Shown: piece by piece, positions 44,760 to 53,488 of the stretch
Layout: the number at the start of each line of letters is the position of its first letter
How positions within the stretch are numbered: position 1 is the first letter of the stretch
Assembly (NCBI GenBank): GCA_963704875.1
Contig: CAVPIA010000007.1
Location: forward strand, 124,001-188,000
DNA: 64,000 bases
Direction: 5' to 3'
Origin: CAMYOC01 sp963704875
GTDB taxonomy: Bacteria > Pseudomonadota > Gammaproteobacteria > Steroidobacterales > XN24
The notes under the pieces: model-generated
What the model saw: only the letters and a program-made list of their open reading frames with translations
Database searches by the model: none
What the model was told of the DNA's origin: nothing
Position numbers and translations under genes: made by a program

Positions 44760-46306
44760 CAACCAAACACTCCGTGCAGGAACCAGCAACGCGGCTCGCG
44801 ACGTTCGCGGAAAATCCACAGGCTCATGCCCTTGCTGCTGAGCGCCTCGTAATAATCCCGGGATACATCTTTGCCGTCCCACCACCCGCTTTCGATACGC
44901 TCAGGCCCGCGGCGCAGCTGTAACGGCCCATCCATCCATGGCTGCGCGGCTCTGGTCGTCAGCAGGCGCGGCGCCTGCAGAATCCACAACGGGCGGGCTC
45001 GCCCGGCGATAGCTGCACAGCGAGTGCCCGGCTCTGCGTAATCCCATGCCGCCTCGGGACGATGCTCGGCAAGCAGACACAGACCTGTCACCGCGTCGGT
45101 GCCAAGCCGGGCGCGCAATCGATCCACCAGCCGGCAGACATCCTGCTGCGATCGCTGGCCGGCGCCGGTATCAAGTTCCAGTCTTTGCAAACTGCCCGGC
45201 AACGGCGTCAGCATGCCGCTGTGCAGACTCAGGCTAACGACGGGTGCGTGCAGACAAGCCTGCTCCAGCCGTGGTGACAATAACTCCGCCAGGAACGCAG
45301 CATCCGCTGTCGGTTCGGCAAGACCGAAAGGAAACCGGGTGCTGTCCCCGCTGTTGTGTCGGAACACGAACTCAGGGCGTTGCACACCTGCCTGGCGCCG
45401 ACGCAGAAACAGTGCCATTTCGTCCAACAGGCGGCACATGCCATAACTGATCATGCCCCGGTCAAATGTTTCCTCGGGTAACTCGATGCTGCCACGATAT
45501 CCGACCGGCGGGCTTACCCCCTGGCGCGGTTCAGCAACATGCCCCAGCGCCCGATCAAGATCGGCAAGACAACGCACGCCCAGACGCCGGGTAAAGCCAT
45601 CCCGCGGCAAACGCATACAATCGCCGAGGGTCTGCACACCCATCCCTTCGAGCGCACTGCACTCGCGCCTGGACCAGTCAGTGCAGGACAACGGCAATCG
45701 TCCCAATACCCCGGGTAGCGCCGCAAAATCAGTAATGTGCGTAGCCTGCGTGGCTTTCGCCAGCCACAGGGCGGCACGCGGCGTGGGCGCGACGGCATGA
45801 CGCACGCTGTAGCCGAACTCATCCAGGCCACTACAGATCTGTTCAGACAGGGCTTCCAGCCCTCCGAACAGCTTAAGACTGCCTTGCAGCTCGAGCAGCA
45901 AACGCTGCGGCTTCTCCAGGCTGACCAGCGAGGTGTACTGCATCGCCCAGTGTGCCAGGCGTCGCAAATGCCGTATCTCGCGGCGCACATCCCGTTGCAG
46001 AATCTGTAACTCGGGACACAGCGCCAATGCCGCGTTGAGCGGCAAACCGGGCACGATCCCCTGAGCTGCTGCGATGTTGTTGCAGCGACATATCCGGGCC
46101 CCGTGACCATCGCCCTCCAACACCGCCACAGACACCCGGCCAGGCGCGTCTGCGAATACTTCCAGCGGCAGCTGATAGCAATCCAGCGCCAGCCACAACT
46201 GACGACGCTGCGCCGCTCGTGGTCTGTCCGTCAGCGTGTCTTGCCCGGACCGTGGCGCGGGCCGTGGCGCGGGAAACAGGGGCAGTGAGGCCTGGGAACC
46301 GGACAT
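44759..46306 (-). CDS. imuB: ImuB, catalytically inactive Y-family polymerase homolog
   Basis: 515 aa hub of the mutasome, linking DnaE2, ImuA and the beta clamp. Y-family fold recognisable (LWLALDCYQLPLEVFAD, RCNNIAAAQGIVPGLPLNAALALCP, LLLELQGSLKLFGG) but the position of the catalytic SxDE motif reads ELQGSLKLF, so it should be inactive, as in known ImuB. Unusually, an Hda-like clamp-binding heptapeptide QASLPLF is at residues 5-11, while the usual internal site reads poorly (SLQRLELD). 17 bp after imuA. Confidence 0.92.
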   Translation of the reverse strand: MSGSQASLPLFPAPRPAPRSGQDTLTDRPRAAQRRQLWLALDCYQLPLEVFADAPGRVSVAVLEGDGHGARICRCNNIAAAQGIVPGLPLNAALALCPELQILQRDVRREIRHLRRLAHWAMQYTSLVSLEKPQRLLLELQGSLKLFGGLEALSEQICSGLDEFGYSVRHAVAPTPRAALWLAKATQATHITDFAALPGVLGRLPLSCTDWSRRECSALEGMGVQTLGDCMRLPRDGFTRRLGVRCLADLDRALGHVAEPRQGVSPPVGYRGSIELPEETFDRGMISYGMCRLLDEMALFLRRRQAGVQRPEFVFRHNSGDSTRFPFGLAEPTADAAFLAELLSPRLEQACLHAPVVSLSLHSGMLTPLPGSLQRLELDTGAGQRSQQDVCRLVDRLRARLGTDAVTGLCLLAEHRPEAAWDYAEPGTRCAAIAGRARPLWILQAPRLLTTRAAQPWMDGPLQLRRGPERIESGWWDGKDVSRDYYEALSSKGMSLWIFRERREPRCWFLHGVFG

Positions 46307-46323
46307 GCAAACAACAGCGGCTT

Positions 46324-46962
46324 TCAGTGCCCGTCATGAGGGAATAATTCGCGCAGTGGCAAACTGGCGGGGCGTCCGCCACGGCTTTTGACCAGATTCA
46401 GACAACCGTGCGCGCCCGCACCCAGGTACAGTTTGAGCACTGCAGGTGAAGCGCCGCGCAGCGCCTCGGAGGGGCGGAACAAGATACAGGGTACGCCCTC
46501 GTCCTCTGCGGCCAGCTGCAGGCGCCGGAGCTGCCGGTGGGCCGCATTACGCGACCAGGCCAGCACAATCTGGCAACTGGCCGAGACCAGCGCCTGTTCC
46601 GCTGCCCACAGGGCTTCGCTGTCGATATCCGCGTGCACCAGAAGTAGCCGCGCCACATCGATACCGGCGCTTGCCAGTGCCGGCGCATAGGGGATATACG
46701 GCGGCGCAATCCAGGCGATCCAGCCTTGCGCGGCATGTTGTTCAGCGCTGAACTGCCGCAGCAAAGGCACAATCAACTGCAGCTCACCGGTGCCCCAACG
46801 CTCGACCACGATCTCGGTCAGCCCGGCCCGCGGCCAGCCACCACCCGGCAAGATCGCATCCAGGGCGTCATAACCGCTGGGGAAAACCGGTAGATCCCGC
46901 GGCGTCTGCCGGCCACGCCAGATGCGCGGATCCGACAGCAGGCCGTCGAGAGGATTCTTCAT
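46324..46962 (-). CDS. imuA: ImuA, RecA-like mutasome accessory protein
   Basis: 212 aa RecA-like protein required for DnaE2/ImuB mutagenesis. Typical start region FPSGYDALDAILPGGGWPRAGLTEIV, but Walker A is degenerate (VERWGTGELQL), as in other ImuA. C-terminus HGCLNLVKSRGGRPASLPLREL resembles homologs. Overlaps lexA by 4 bp. Confidence 0.92.
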   Translation of the reverse strand: MKNPLDGLLSDPRIWRGRQTPRDLPVFPSGYDALDAILPGGGWPRAGLTEIVVERWGTGELQLIVPLLRQFSAEQHAAQGWIAWIAPPYIPYAPALASAGIDVARLLLVHADIDSEALWAAEQALVSASCQIVLAWSRNAAHRQLRRLQLAAEDEGVPCILFRPSEALRGASPAVLKLYLGAGAHGCLNLVKSRGGRPASLPLRELFPHDGH

Positions 46963-47573
46963 CCGGCCATATCCCGGCGCAGGACGCCAACCACAACCCC
47001 TTCGATCATCAATTCCTGCTCGCTCATGTCCACCCGGATCGGCTCGAAATCCGGGTTCTCCGGCAACAGCCAGACGATGCGACCTTCCTGCCGGTAGCGC
47101 TTGACCGTCACTTCGTCTTCGATACGCGCAACTACAATCTGCCGGCTGCGGACCTCGGGCGTGCGATGCACCGCCACCAGATCACCGTCCAAAATGCCGG
47201 CATCGCGCATGCTCATGCCATGGACCTGCAGCAGGTAATGCGGTTTCGGATAAAACAGCTCAGGATCTACCTGATAACGCGCTTCGATATGTTCCTGGGC
47301 CAGAATCGGCTGGCCCGCCGCCACCCGCCCCACGAGCGGCAAGCCAAGCTGTTCGCGCAAGGTGTCCTTGAGACGGATACCCCTGGACGCTCCGGGCAGA
47401 AGCTCGATAGCACCCTTACGCTCCAGCGCACGTAAATGATCCTCAGCGGCATTGGCCGATTTGAACCCCAGCGCCAGTGCGATTTCCGCACGGGTCGGGG
47501 GCATACCTTCGGTTTCGACGGCCTGGCGGATCAGTTCCAGCACCTGGTACTGGCGGGGGGTCAATTCGTACAT
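46959..47573 (-). CDS. lexA: LexA repressor
   Basis: 204 aa SOS repressor. Winged HTH (MYELTPRQYQVLELIRQAVE, PPTRAEIALALGFKSANAAEDHL), cleavage site Ala86-Gly87 in RVAAGQPI, catalytic Ser121 (HGMSMRDAGI) and Lys158 (VTVKRY). ATG 47573 is preferred over GTG 47582 as it matches the family start. Preceded by two LexA boxes, so autoregulated; it heads the lexA-imuA-imuB-dnaE2 operon. Whether another lexA exists elsewhere cannot be seen. Confidence 0.97.
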   Translation of the reverse strand: MYELTPRQYQVLELIRQAVETEGMPPTRAEIALALGFKSANAAEDHLRALERKGAIELLPGASRGIRLKDTLREQLGLPLVGRVAAGQPILAQEHIEARYQVDPELFYPKPHYLLQVHGMSMRDAGILDGDLVAVHRTPEVRSRQIVVARIEDEVTVKRYRQEGRIVWLLPENPDFEPIRVDMSEQELMIEGVVVGVLRRDMAG

Positions 47574-47585
47574 GGCAAGCACCTG

Positions 47586-47620
47586 CTGTATGGATAGACA
47601 GTTACTGTAACTATATACAG
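47586..47620. promoter_or_regulatory. Two adjacent LexA (SOS) boxes
   Basis: CTGTATGGATAGACAG (47586-47601) and CTGTAACTATATACAG (47605-47620) both fit CTGT-N8-ACAG and lie 13 and 32 bp before the lexA ATG, separated by 3 bp. The outer one, with an AT-rich core, is closest to consensus. They would cooperatively control the mutasome operon. Confidence 0.93.
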
Positions 47621-47783
47621 CAGCCGATGACGCGCGGCAAGCCTTCTCATCCAGCGTGCCGGCACGACTTCAGGGACGGGCAGTGTTCGCGCCGGTCGCT
47701 TATGATTCGCGCTTTGGGGACCACCCCGCGAAGCCCTGCAACATCCGAACCCAGCGCCAGGAAGCATCGAACCGGGAGCGATA

Positions 47784-49406
47784 ATGGCCAAACAGCACGA
47801 TCCAGAAGCGATCATCATCGGCGCCGGCCATAACGGTCTGGTCTGTGCCTGCTATCTGGCCACGGCTGGCGTCCGCGTCACCATGCTGGAGCGCCGCCAT
47901 GTGGTTGGCGGGGCCGCGGTGACCGAGGAATTCCACCCCGGCTTCCGTAATTCGGTGGCCAGCTATACGGTGAGCCTGCTCAATCCGCGCGTGATCGCTG
48001 ATCTGCGCCTGGCCAAACACGGCCTGCGCATCCTTGAGCGGCCGATGAATAACCTGCTGCCGCTGCCGGGCGGTGACGCGTTCTCGGCCAAGGTCGATGA
48101 CGCTGCCCTGCGCCAGGAAGTCGCCCGATTCTCACCCCGCGACGCCGGGCGTCTGGCTGAATTCCAGCACAGGCTGGAAGTTGTTGCCGATCAGCTCCGT
48201 GCGACCTTGCTTGAGACCCCGCCCGGCCCCGGCGGCGGTTTGTCGGCCTTGCTTTCGGCGCTGCGTCTGGGACGGCGCACCCACGCGCTATCTGCGACCG
48301 CACAACGTGACCTGCACGAGATCTTTACACGTAGCGCCGGTGAAATCCTGGACGACTGGTTCGAATCAGAACCCATCAAGGCGCTATACGGATTCGACGC
48401 AGTCGTCGGCAATTACGCGGGCCCCTATGCGCCGGGTTCGGCCTACGTGCTGCTCCACCATGCGTTCGGCGAGGTCAACGGCCGACGCGGTGTGTGGGGC
48501 CATGCGGTCGGCGGCATGGGCGCGATCACCGAGGCGATGGCCACGGAGGCGCGCGCAAGGGGGGTCACCATCCTCACCGAGGCTGAAGTCAGCCAGGTCA
48601 GGGTGGACGCTGGCCGGGCCAGCGGCGTGACCCTGTCCGACGGCCGTGAATTGTCTGCGGATATGGTCATCGCCAACGTCAACCCGCGGCTGTTGTATCT
48701 GGACATGATCGATGCCGACGAGCTTGATCCGGATTTTCATGGCCGCATCCGCCGCTACCGCTGCGCTTCCGGCACCTTGCGCATGAATGTCGCCCTGTCC
48801 GAGCTGCCCCGCTTTGACTGTCTGCCCGGAGATGGCATCCAGCCCGGACATCAGTCCGGCATCGTGATCGCACCATCGCTGAATTACATGGAGCAAGCCT
48901 GGCTCGACGCGCGTCAACACGGCTGGTCGAAACGTCCGGTGGTGGAGATGATGATCCCCAGCACCATGGACGACAGCCTGGCGCCAGAGGGACAGCATGT
49001 GGCGAGTCTGTTCTGCCAGCATTTTGCGCCGCAGTTGCCGGATGGCCGCGCCTGGGACGATCACGCTGACGAGGCCGCCGATCATGTGATCGACACCGTC
49101 ACCGAATATGCGCCCAACTTCCGTGCCAGTATCCTCGGCCGCATGGTGCTGACCCCGACCGAACTGGAACGCAGGTTCGGCCTGATCGGCGGAGACATCT
49201 TTCATGGCTCACTGGGCCTGGACCAGTTATTCAGCGCACGGCCGGTGCTGGGCTACGGGGCCTATCGGGGACCACTCCGAGGTCTTTACATGTGTGGTTC
49301 AGGTACTCACCCGGGAGGTGGTGTTACCGGCGCGCCGGGGCACAATGCCGCTCGCGAGATACTGCGCGATCTGCGCAGACCCGGGCGCGGCCACCTGCGC
49401 AGCTGA
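47784..49406 (+). CDS. FAD-dependent phytoene desaturase-like oxidoreductase (PYROXD2-like)
   Basis: 540 aa. Dinucleotide-binding start EAIIIGAGHNGLVCACYLATAGVRVTMLERR, middle GHAVGGMGAITEAMATEARARGV, and C-terminal FHGSLGLDQLFSARPVLGYGAYRGPLRGLYMCGSGTHPGGGVTGAPGHNAA, the latter typical of the PYROXD2/CrtI-like clade. Substrate unknown; no carotenoid genes nearby. ATG 47784 follows CGGGAGCG. The stop codon lies within a 17-bp palindrome (49397-49413) that may end transcription. Confidence 0.85.
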   Translation: MAKQHDPEAIIIGAGHNGLVCACYLATAGVRVTMLERRHVVGGAAVTEEFHPGFRNSVASYTVSLLNPRVIADLRLAKHGLRILERPMNNLLPLPGGDAFSAKVDDAALRQEVARFSPRDAGRLAEFQHRLEVVADQLRATLLETPPGPGGGLSALLSALRLGRRTHALSATAQRDLHEIFTRSAGEILDDWFESEPIKALYGFDAVVGNYAGPYAPGSAYVLLHHAFGEVNGRRGVWGHAVGGMGAITEAMATEARARGVTILTEAEVSQVRVDAGRASGVTLSDGRELSADMVIANVNPRLLYLDMIDADELDPDFHGRIRRYRCASGTLRMNVALSELPRFDCLPGDGIQPGHQSGIVIAPSLNYMEQAWLDARQHGWSKRPVVEMMIPSTMDDSLAPEGQHVASLFCQHFAPQLPDGRAWDDHADEAADHVIDTVTEYAPNFRASILGRMVLTPTELERRFGLIGGDIFHGSLGLDQLFSARPVLGYGAYRGPLRGLYMCGSGTHPGGGVTGAPGHNAAREILRDLRRPGRGHLRS

Positions 49407-49491
49407 GCTGCGCCGTTACAGGCGTCGCCACAGGGCCTGATAGAATGGCGGTTTTTGAGCGGATCATTGTCTGACCCCAAGGAGGAATATC

Positions 49492-49773
49492 ATGACCACA
49501 GCCAGCGCCCGCCACATTCTTGTCGAAACCGAAACCGAGTGCCAGAACCTGATCGATCAGATTCGTGAGGGCAGCGATTTTGCCGATCTGGCCAAGAAAC
49601 ACTCAAAATGCCCTTCCGGTGCTAGCGGCGGCGATCTTGGCTCCTTTGGCCGCGGCCGAATGGTGCCGGAATTCGATCAGGTCGTGTTTAGCGGCGAAAT
49701 CGGACAACCGCTGGGCCCGGTCAAGACTCAGTTCGGCTATCATGTACTTGAGGTCACCGAACGCAGCGATTGA
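49492..49773 (+). CDS. ppiC: Parvulin-type peptidyl-prolyl isomerase
   Basis: 93 aa single parvulin domain, cytoplasmic, matching E. coli PpiC in length and pattern: ARHILVETETECQNLIDQI, FADLAKKHSKCPSGASGGDLGSFGRGRMVPEFD, FGYHVLEVTER. Preceded by a strong AAGGAGGAA ribosome site. Monocistronic. Confidence 0.94.
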   Translation: MTTASARHILVETETECQNLIDQIREGSDFADLAKKHSKCPSGASGGDLGSFGRGRMVPEFDQVVFSGEIGQPLGPVKTQFGYHVLEVTERSD

Positions 49774-49935
49774 GCGCTGGCCTCAGCGGCCATGAGCTTG
49801 GCGACTGGCGACCGGGCAAGGCAGGATGAGTCTGCCACCCGCCTGGACCAGTAGGCGACCATGGCGCGTGCCGGCACCTGGAACTATGCGATTTCTCTTG
49901 CTTAGAGACCGCGGTTTCTGTAGCTTGTCGGCGGC

Positions 49936-49966
49936 GAAATGCCGGTTTCTGCAGAATCGGCATTTC
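49936..49966. repeat. Inverted repeat upstream of the Lpp-like gene
   Basis: GAAATGCCG (49936-49944) pairs with CGGCATTTC (49958-49966); between them is the palindrome TTCTGCAGAA, so the whole can fold into one long hairpin. It lies 40 bp before the lipoprotein ATG. Operator, or structure ending ppiC transcription. The rest of 49774-49935 shows nothing. Confidence 0.55.
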
Positions 49967-50005
49967 GGTTGATCGTTTTGTCACCCCGATATCGGAGATT
50001 TGATA

Positions 50006-50326
50006 ATGAAGAACAGACTCGCACTTACCGCCGCTCTGGCGCTGATGGTCGGCATGACTGGCTGTGCCAGCACTGATGCCGTGAAGAAGGCTCAGGCAAC
50101 TGCTGACGAAGCCAAGTCCATGGCTTCACAGGCTGCCAGCGATGCGTCTGCCGCCAAGTCGGCCGCCACCTCTGCTGAAGCCGCAGCTGCCGATGCCAAG
50201 CGCATGGCTGCCAATGCTCAGAACACCGCCAACAGCGCAGCCCAGGCTGCTGCCGGTGCACAGAGCTGCTGCAACGCGAACACGGAAAAGCTTGATCGCA
50301 TGTTCAAGAAGTCCATGTCCAAATAA
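50006..50326 (+). CDS. Lpp/OprI-like alanine-zipper lipoprotein
   Basis: 106 aa. Lipoprotein signal with lipobox MTGC (Cys20), then a long Ala-rich helix (AKSMASQAASDASAAKSAATSAEAAAADAKRM in heptads) that should form a trimeric alanine coiled coil, and a C-terminal Lys like Braun's lipoprotein, which links to peptidoglycan there. An odd Cys-Cys pair (QSCCNANTEKL) sits about 20 residues from the end. ATG 50006 has GGAGA seven bases upstream. Followed by a strong terminator. Confidence 0.85.
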   Translation: MKNRLALTAALALMVGMTGCASTDAVKKAQATADEAKSMASQAASDASAAKSAATSAEAAAADAKRMAANAQNTANSAAQAAAGAQSCCNANTEKLDRMFKKSMSK

Positions 50327-50361
50327 GGACAGCGTTCGCAACGAAGCGGTTTCGTTTCGTG

Positions 50362-50394
50362 AAAAAGCCGCGGCCACGCCGCGGCTTTTTTTTG
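50362..50394. terminator. Bidirectional intrinsic terminator
   Basis: AAAAAGCCGCGG, a short loop, then CCGCGGCTTTTTTTT: 7-bp GC stem flanked by A5 and T8, lying between the lipoprotein gene and the convergent transporter gene. Works on both strands. Confidence 0.92.
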
Positions 50395-50416
50395 CCCAAA
50401 CACTGCCCCGGCAAAT

Positions 50417-51889
50417 TCAGTCGGGCAGGAAATGCTTCAGAACCAGCAACACCCAGGCGGAAACCAGGGCGATACAGATCAGGTTGAGCCAGATGCCCGC
50501 GCGCATCATGTCGCGGATGCCGACATGACCGCTGCCAAACACGATGGCGTTCGGCGGCGTTGCCACAGGCAACATAAAGGCGCAGCTGGCAGACACAGCC
50601 GCCGCTGTCGCCAGCAACATCGGAGGCAATCCGACGCCCTCGGAAACTGCGGCAAATATCGGCACCATCGCCGCGGTCGTGGCAGTGTTGCTGGTCAACT
50701 CAGTCAGAAACACCATCAGGCTGGTGGCCAGAATCACCAGCAACACCGGGGATAGATGGTGATAGTCACTCAACTGCTGGCCGAGAAAGTCACTAACCCC
50801 CTGTTCCTGCATGGCGGCAGCCAGCGTAAGGCCGCCCCCAAACAGCAACAACAAGCCCCAGGGCACTCTTTTCATCGAATCCCAGTCCATGACCCGGCGA
50901 CCATCACCTGCGGGGAGAAGAAATAACACGACGGCTGCAAGCATGGCGATACCGGTGTCGTTCAGATTCGCCAACGGGCGGTAGCCGGAAAACTCCATAT
51001 GGTTGAGCAACGGCCGCGTTATCCAGAGCCCGGCCGCGCTCAAAAACACCAACAGAGTCCAACGCTCACCGGTGTTCATCGACGAGGGCATTTCTGCCAG
51101 ACCGGCGTCACCGGCGAGCCTGTAGCCGACGCAATTGAACAGGACCCGGGTAAGCAACAGCCAGATCAGGCACAACAGGACGAGCACCAATGGCAGGGCA
51201 ACCGCCATCCATTGCGCAAACCCGATGTGCACACCAAGCTGATCACGGGCAAACGACGCCAGAAACAGGTTCGGCGGGGTACCGATCAGGGTACCAATGC
51301 CGCCGACAGACGCGCTATAAGCGATGCCAAGCAGCAATGCCAGGCTAAACTGGCGGTCTGCAGGTTTAATGACCGCAGCATGGTGTCCCTGCTCCGTGTC
51401 ACTGCGGTGGATGATGCTCAGCGCGATAGGCAACATCAGAATCGCGGTTGCGGTGTTTGAAATCCACATGCTCAGGAACGCGCTGACCAGCATGAAAGCG
51501 CCCACCACCTGATCGGCTCGATTGCCGACCATGCGCAGCGCACGCAACGCAATACGCCGGTGCAGGCCCCACTTTTCCGTTGCGATCGCGATTACGAATC
51601 CGCCGAGAAACAAAAAAATCAGGGGATTGGCGTAAGGTGCGGCCGTTGCCCGTCCATCGGCGATACCCAGCAGAGGAAATAGAGCCAGCGGCAGCATCGC
51701 CGTGGCGAAAATGGGTATCGCCTCGGTCATCCACCAAAGCGCCATCCAAACCGCCATGGCTGCGGTAGCGCGGCCGCCGTGAGCCATTGCGGTCTCGGCT
51801 CCCAGCCACAAATAGCATGTCAGTCCCAGCAGCGGTCCTGCCGCCAGAGCGAATTGTTTGAACCAACCCGGGCGTGTTCCTTGATCCAC
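50417..51889 (-). CDS. SLC13/DASS family sodium-coupled anion transporter
   Basis: 490 aa, about 11 hydrophobic segments. Takes up dicarboxylates, sulfate or related anions with sodium. The two sodium-site SNT motifs are visible: MWISNTATAILMLPI and LTSNTATTAAMVPI, with GGFVIAIATEKW typical of the family. Start GTG 51889 chosen because AAGGAGG lies 8 bases upstream and the protein begins just before the first helix; the longer frame looks non-coding. Substrate cannot be assigned; sulfate would fit the alkyl sulfatase, but no proof. Confidence 0.88.
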   Translation of the reverse strand: MDQGTRPGWFKQFALAAGPLLGLTCYLWLGAETAMAHGGRATAAMAVWMALWWMTEAIPIFATAMLPLALFPLLGIADGRATAAPYANPLIFLFLGGFVIAIATEKWGLHRRIALRALRMVGNRADQVVGAFMLVSAFLSMWISNTATAILMLPIALSIIHRSDTEQGHHAAVIKPADRQFSLALLLGIAYSASVGGIGTLIGTPPNLFLASFARDQLGVHIGFAQWMAVALPLVLVLLCLIWLLLTRVLFNCVGYRLAGDAGLAEMPSSMNTGERWTLLVFLSAAGLWITRPLLNHMEFSGYRPLANLNDTGIAMLAAVVLFLLPAGDGRRVMDWDSMKRVPWGLLLLFGGGLTLAAAMQEQGVSDFLGQQLSDYHHLSPVLLVILATSLMVFLTELTSNTATTAAMVPIFAAVSEGVGLPPMLLATAAAVSASCAFMLPVATPPNAIVFGSGHVGIRDMMRAGIWLNLICIALVSAWVLLVLKHFLPD

Positions 51890-52032
51890 CGCAATCGCCT
51901 CCTTGTCCCCGAAATCGGCGCCCACTCCGTCTCCTCCGAAGCTGGCACCCAGTCCTGAACAAGAATACCGCGCTATTGACGCTCCCGGGCGCACTGCGTA
52001 CGCTTCCCGCAGCGAAGGAGCCGGAGACCCAA

Positions 52033-52593
52033 ATGAGCATGCGCGTCACTTTCGAAATCAGCGACAAGGACTTGCGCCACTTCCGCGAGTGCATGCAAAA
52101 GGCGCGCAATGCGGTCCGTGACGCCGACGAGAGCGACATCATTGATGCTGCTCGCGGGCTGTTCGAAGAGGTCGCCGGGGCCAATGCGCCCGCCTTCATC
52201 CGCGATCGTGTGGCCCAGCTAGAAGCCATGGTCGCGATGTTGACTGACGATGACTGGGCCATGCCTGAGCCCGGACGCAGCCGGGTCCTGTGTGCCCTGG
52301 TTTATTTTTGTGATCCCGAAGACCTGATCCCCGACTCTATTCCGGGAATCGGCTACCTCGACGATGCGATCATGATCGAGTTGGTATTCCGCGAGCTCAA
52401 ACACGAGATCGAGGGCTACCAGGATTTCGTAGCCTTCCGCAATAATTTTGCGACCAAATTGCGCGGCAGCGGTGAAGCGCGCAAGACCAGACTTGCCAAC
52501 AAGCGAGGCAAGTTGCTCGACCGGGTCGAGCGGCGCAACGCCAGCGAGATCGCGTCCGGGACCCGCAAGAAAGGCTTGTTTTCGCGCCGCTAG
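52033..52593 (+). CDS. YkvA/DUF1232 domain protein
   Basis: 186 aa. A helical N-terminal half is followed by the DUF1232 signature VYFCDPEDLIPDSIPGIGYLDDAIMIELV (about residues 92-120) and a basic C-terminal tail. Function unknown. ATG 52033 follows GGAG. Upstream gene divergent; followed after about 100 bp by an orphan ParA, with which it may work. Confidence 0.82.
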   Translation: MSMRVTFEISDKDLRHFRECMQKARNAVRDADESDIIDAARGLFEEVAGANAPAFIRDRVAQLEAMVAMLTDDDWAMPEPGRSRVLCALVYFCDPEDLIPDSIPGIGYLDDAIMIELVFRELKHEIEGYQDFVAFRNNFATKLRGSGEARKTRLANKRGKLLDRVERRNASEIASGTRKKGLFSRR

Positions 52594-52692
52594 ATATCGC
52601 GCCCCTTGACGCGGACCCTGCCACTGCCGACACTTTGCTGCATAGCCGCATCTGCGGTCTGAATCCGTTTCCGACAGCAAGGGGTCCGTATC

Positions 52693-53472
52693 ATGCGCCG
52701 CGTGGTCTTTAACCAGAAAGGTGGGGTCGGCAAGTCCAGCATCGCGGCCAATCTCGCCGCCATCAGCGCCAGCCGTGGCATCTCCACCCTTTTGGTGGAT
52801 CTGGATCCCCAGGCCAATGCTTCCCAGTATTTGCTCGGCGCCGACTACGAGTCCAGCGACCGCAGCATCGGCGACTTTTTTGACGACTGCCTGAGTTTCC
52901 GGCTGCTTGAACGTGACCCGCTCGGCTACGTCGAAGAAACCGGTTTTGACGATCTCCACCTGATCCCGTCATCTCCGCATCTCAACGAGCTCGAGGGCAA
53001 GCTCCAGGCGAAACACAAGATCTACAAATTCCGTGAGTTGATGGACGATCTGTCCGCCCACTATCAGGCGGTATATATCGACACGCCGCCTGCATTCAAT
53101 TTCTTTACTTTATCTGCGTTGATCGCCGCACACGCATGCCTGATACCCTTCGACTGCGACGATTTCTCGCGTCGCGCTTTGTATCAATTGCTGGAGAATG
53201 TGGAAGAGACACGCAGCGACCACAACCGTGAACTGCATGTTGAAGGCATTGTGATCAACCAGTTCCTGCCGCGCGCCAAACTCCCCCGGCGCCTGGTGGA
53301 GGAGCTTTGCCAGGAAGGCTTGCCGGTGTTGGAGACCCTTATCTCGTCATCGGTAAAGATGCGCGAAAGCCACGACCGTGCGGTTCCACTTGTTTATCTT
53401 GCGCCCAGGCACAAACTGACCGGCCAGTTCGTAGCCTTGTTCGAGGAGCTGCAAAACAAATCAGGGCCCTGA
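52693..53472 (+). CDS. Orphan ParA-family ATPase
   Basis: 259 aa deviant-Walker ATPase. Walker A' NQKGGVGKSSIAANLA (residues 7-22), Walker B-like TLLVDLDPQANASQYLLG, and AVYIDTPPAFNFFTLSAL. No ParB, parS or HTH is visible nearby, so it is not a complete plasmid or chromosome partition locus. Similar orphan ParAs position other cargo. Length is typical for chromosomal members. Confidence 0.88.
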   Translation: MRRVVFNQKGGVGKSSIAANLAAISASRGISTLLVDLDPQANASQYLLGADYESSDRSIGDFFDDCLSFRLLERDPLGYVEETGFDDLHLIPSSPHLNELEGKLQAKHKIYKFRELMDDLSAHYQAVYIDTPPAFNFFTLSALIAAHACLIPFDCDDFSRRALYQLLENVEETRSDHNRELHVEGIVINQFLPRAKLPRRLVEELCQEGLPVLETLISSSVKMRESHDRAVPLVYLAPRHKLTGQFVALFEELQNKSGP

Positions 53473-53488
53473 CGATGTGCCGACGGAG

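Noticed and set aside
41685..44885. 1066-aa DnaE2 starting within imuB
   Set aside because: The first 42 residues are imuB in another frame; ATG 44759 matches the family start and the TGATG coupling.
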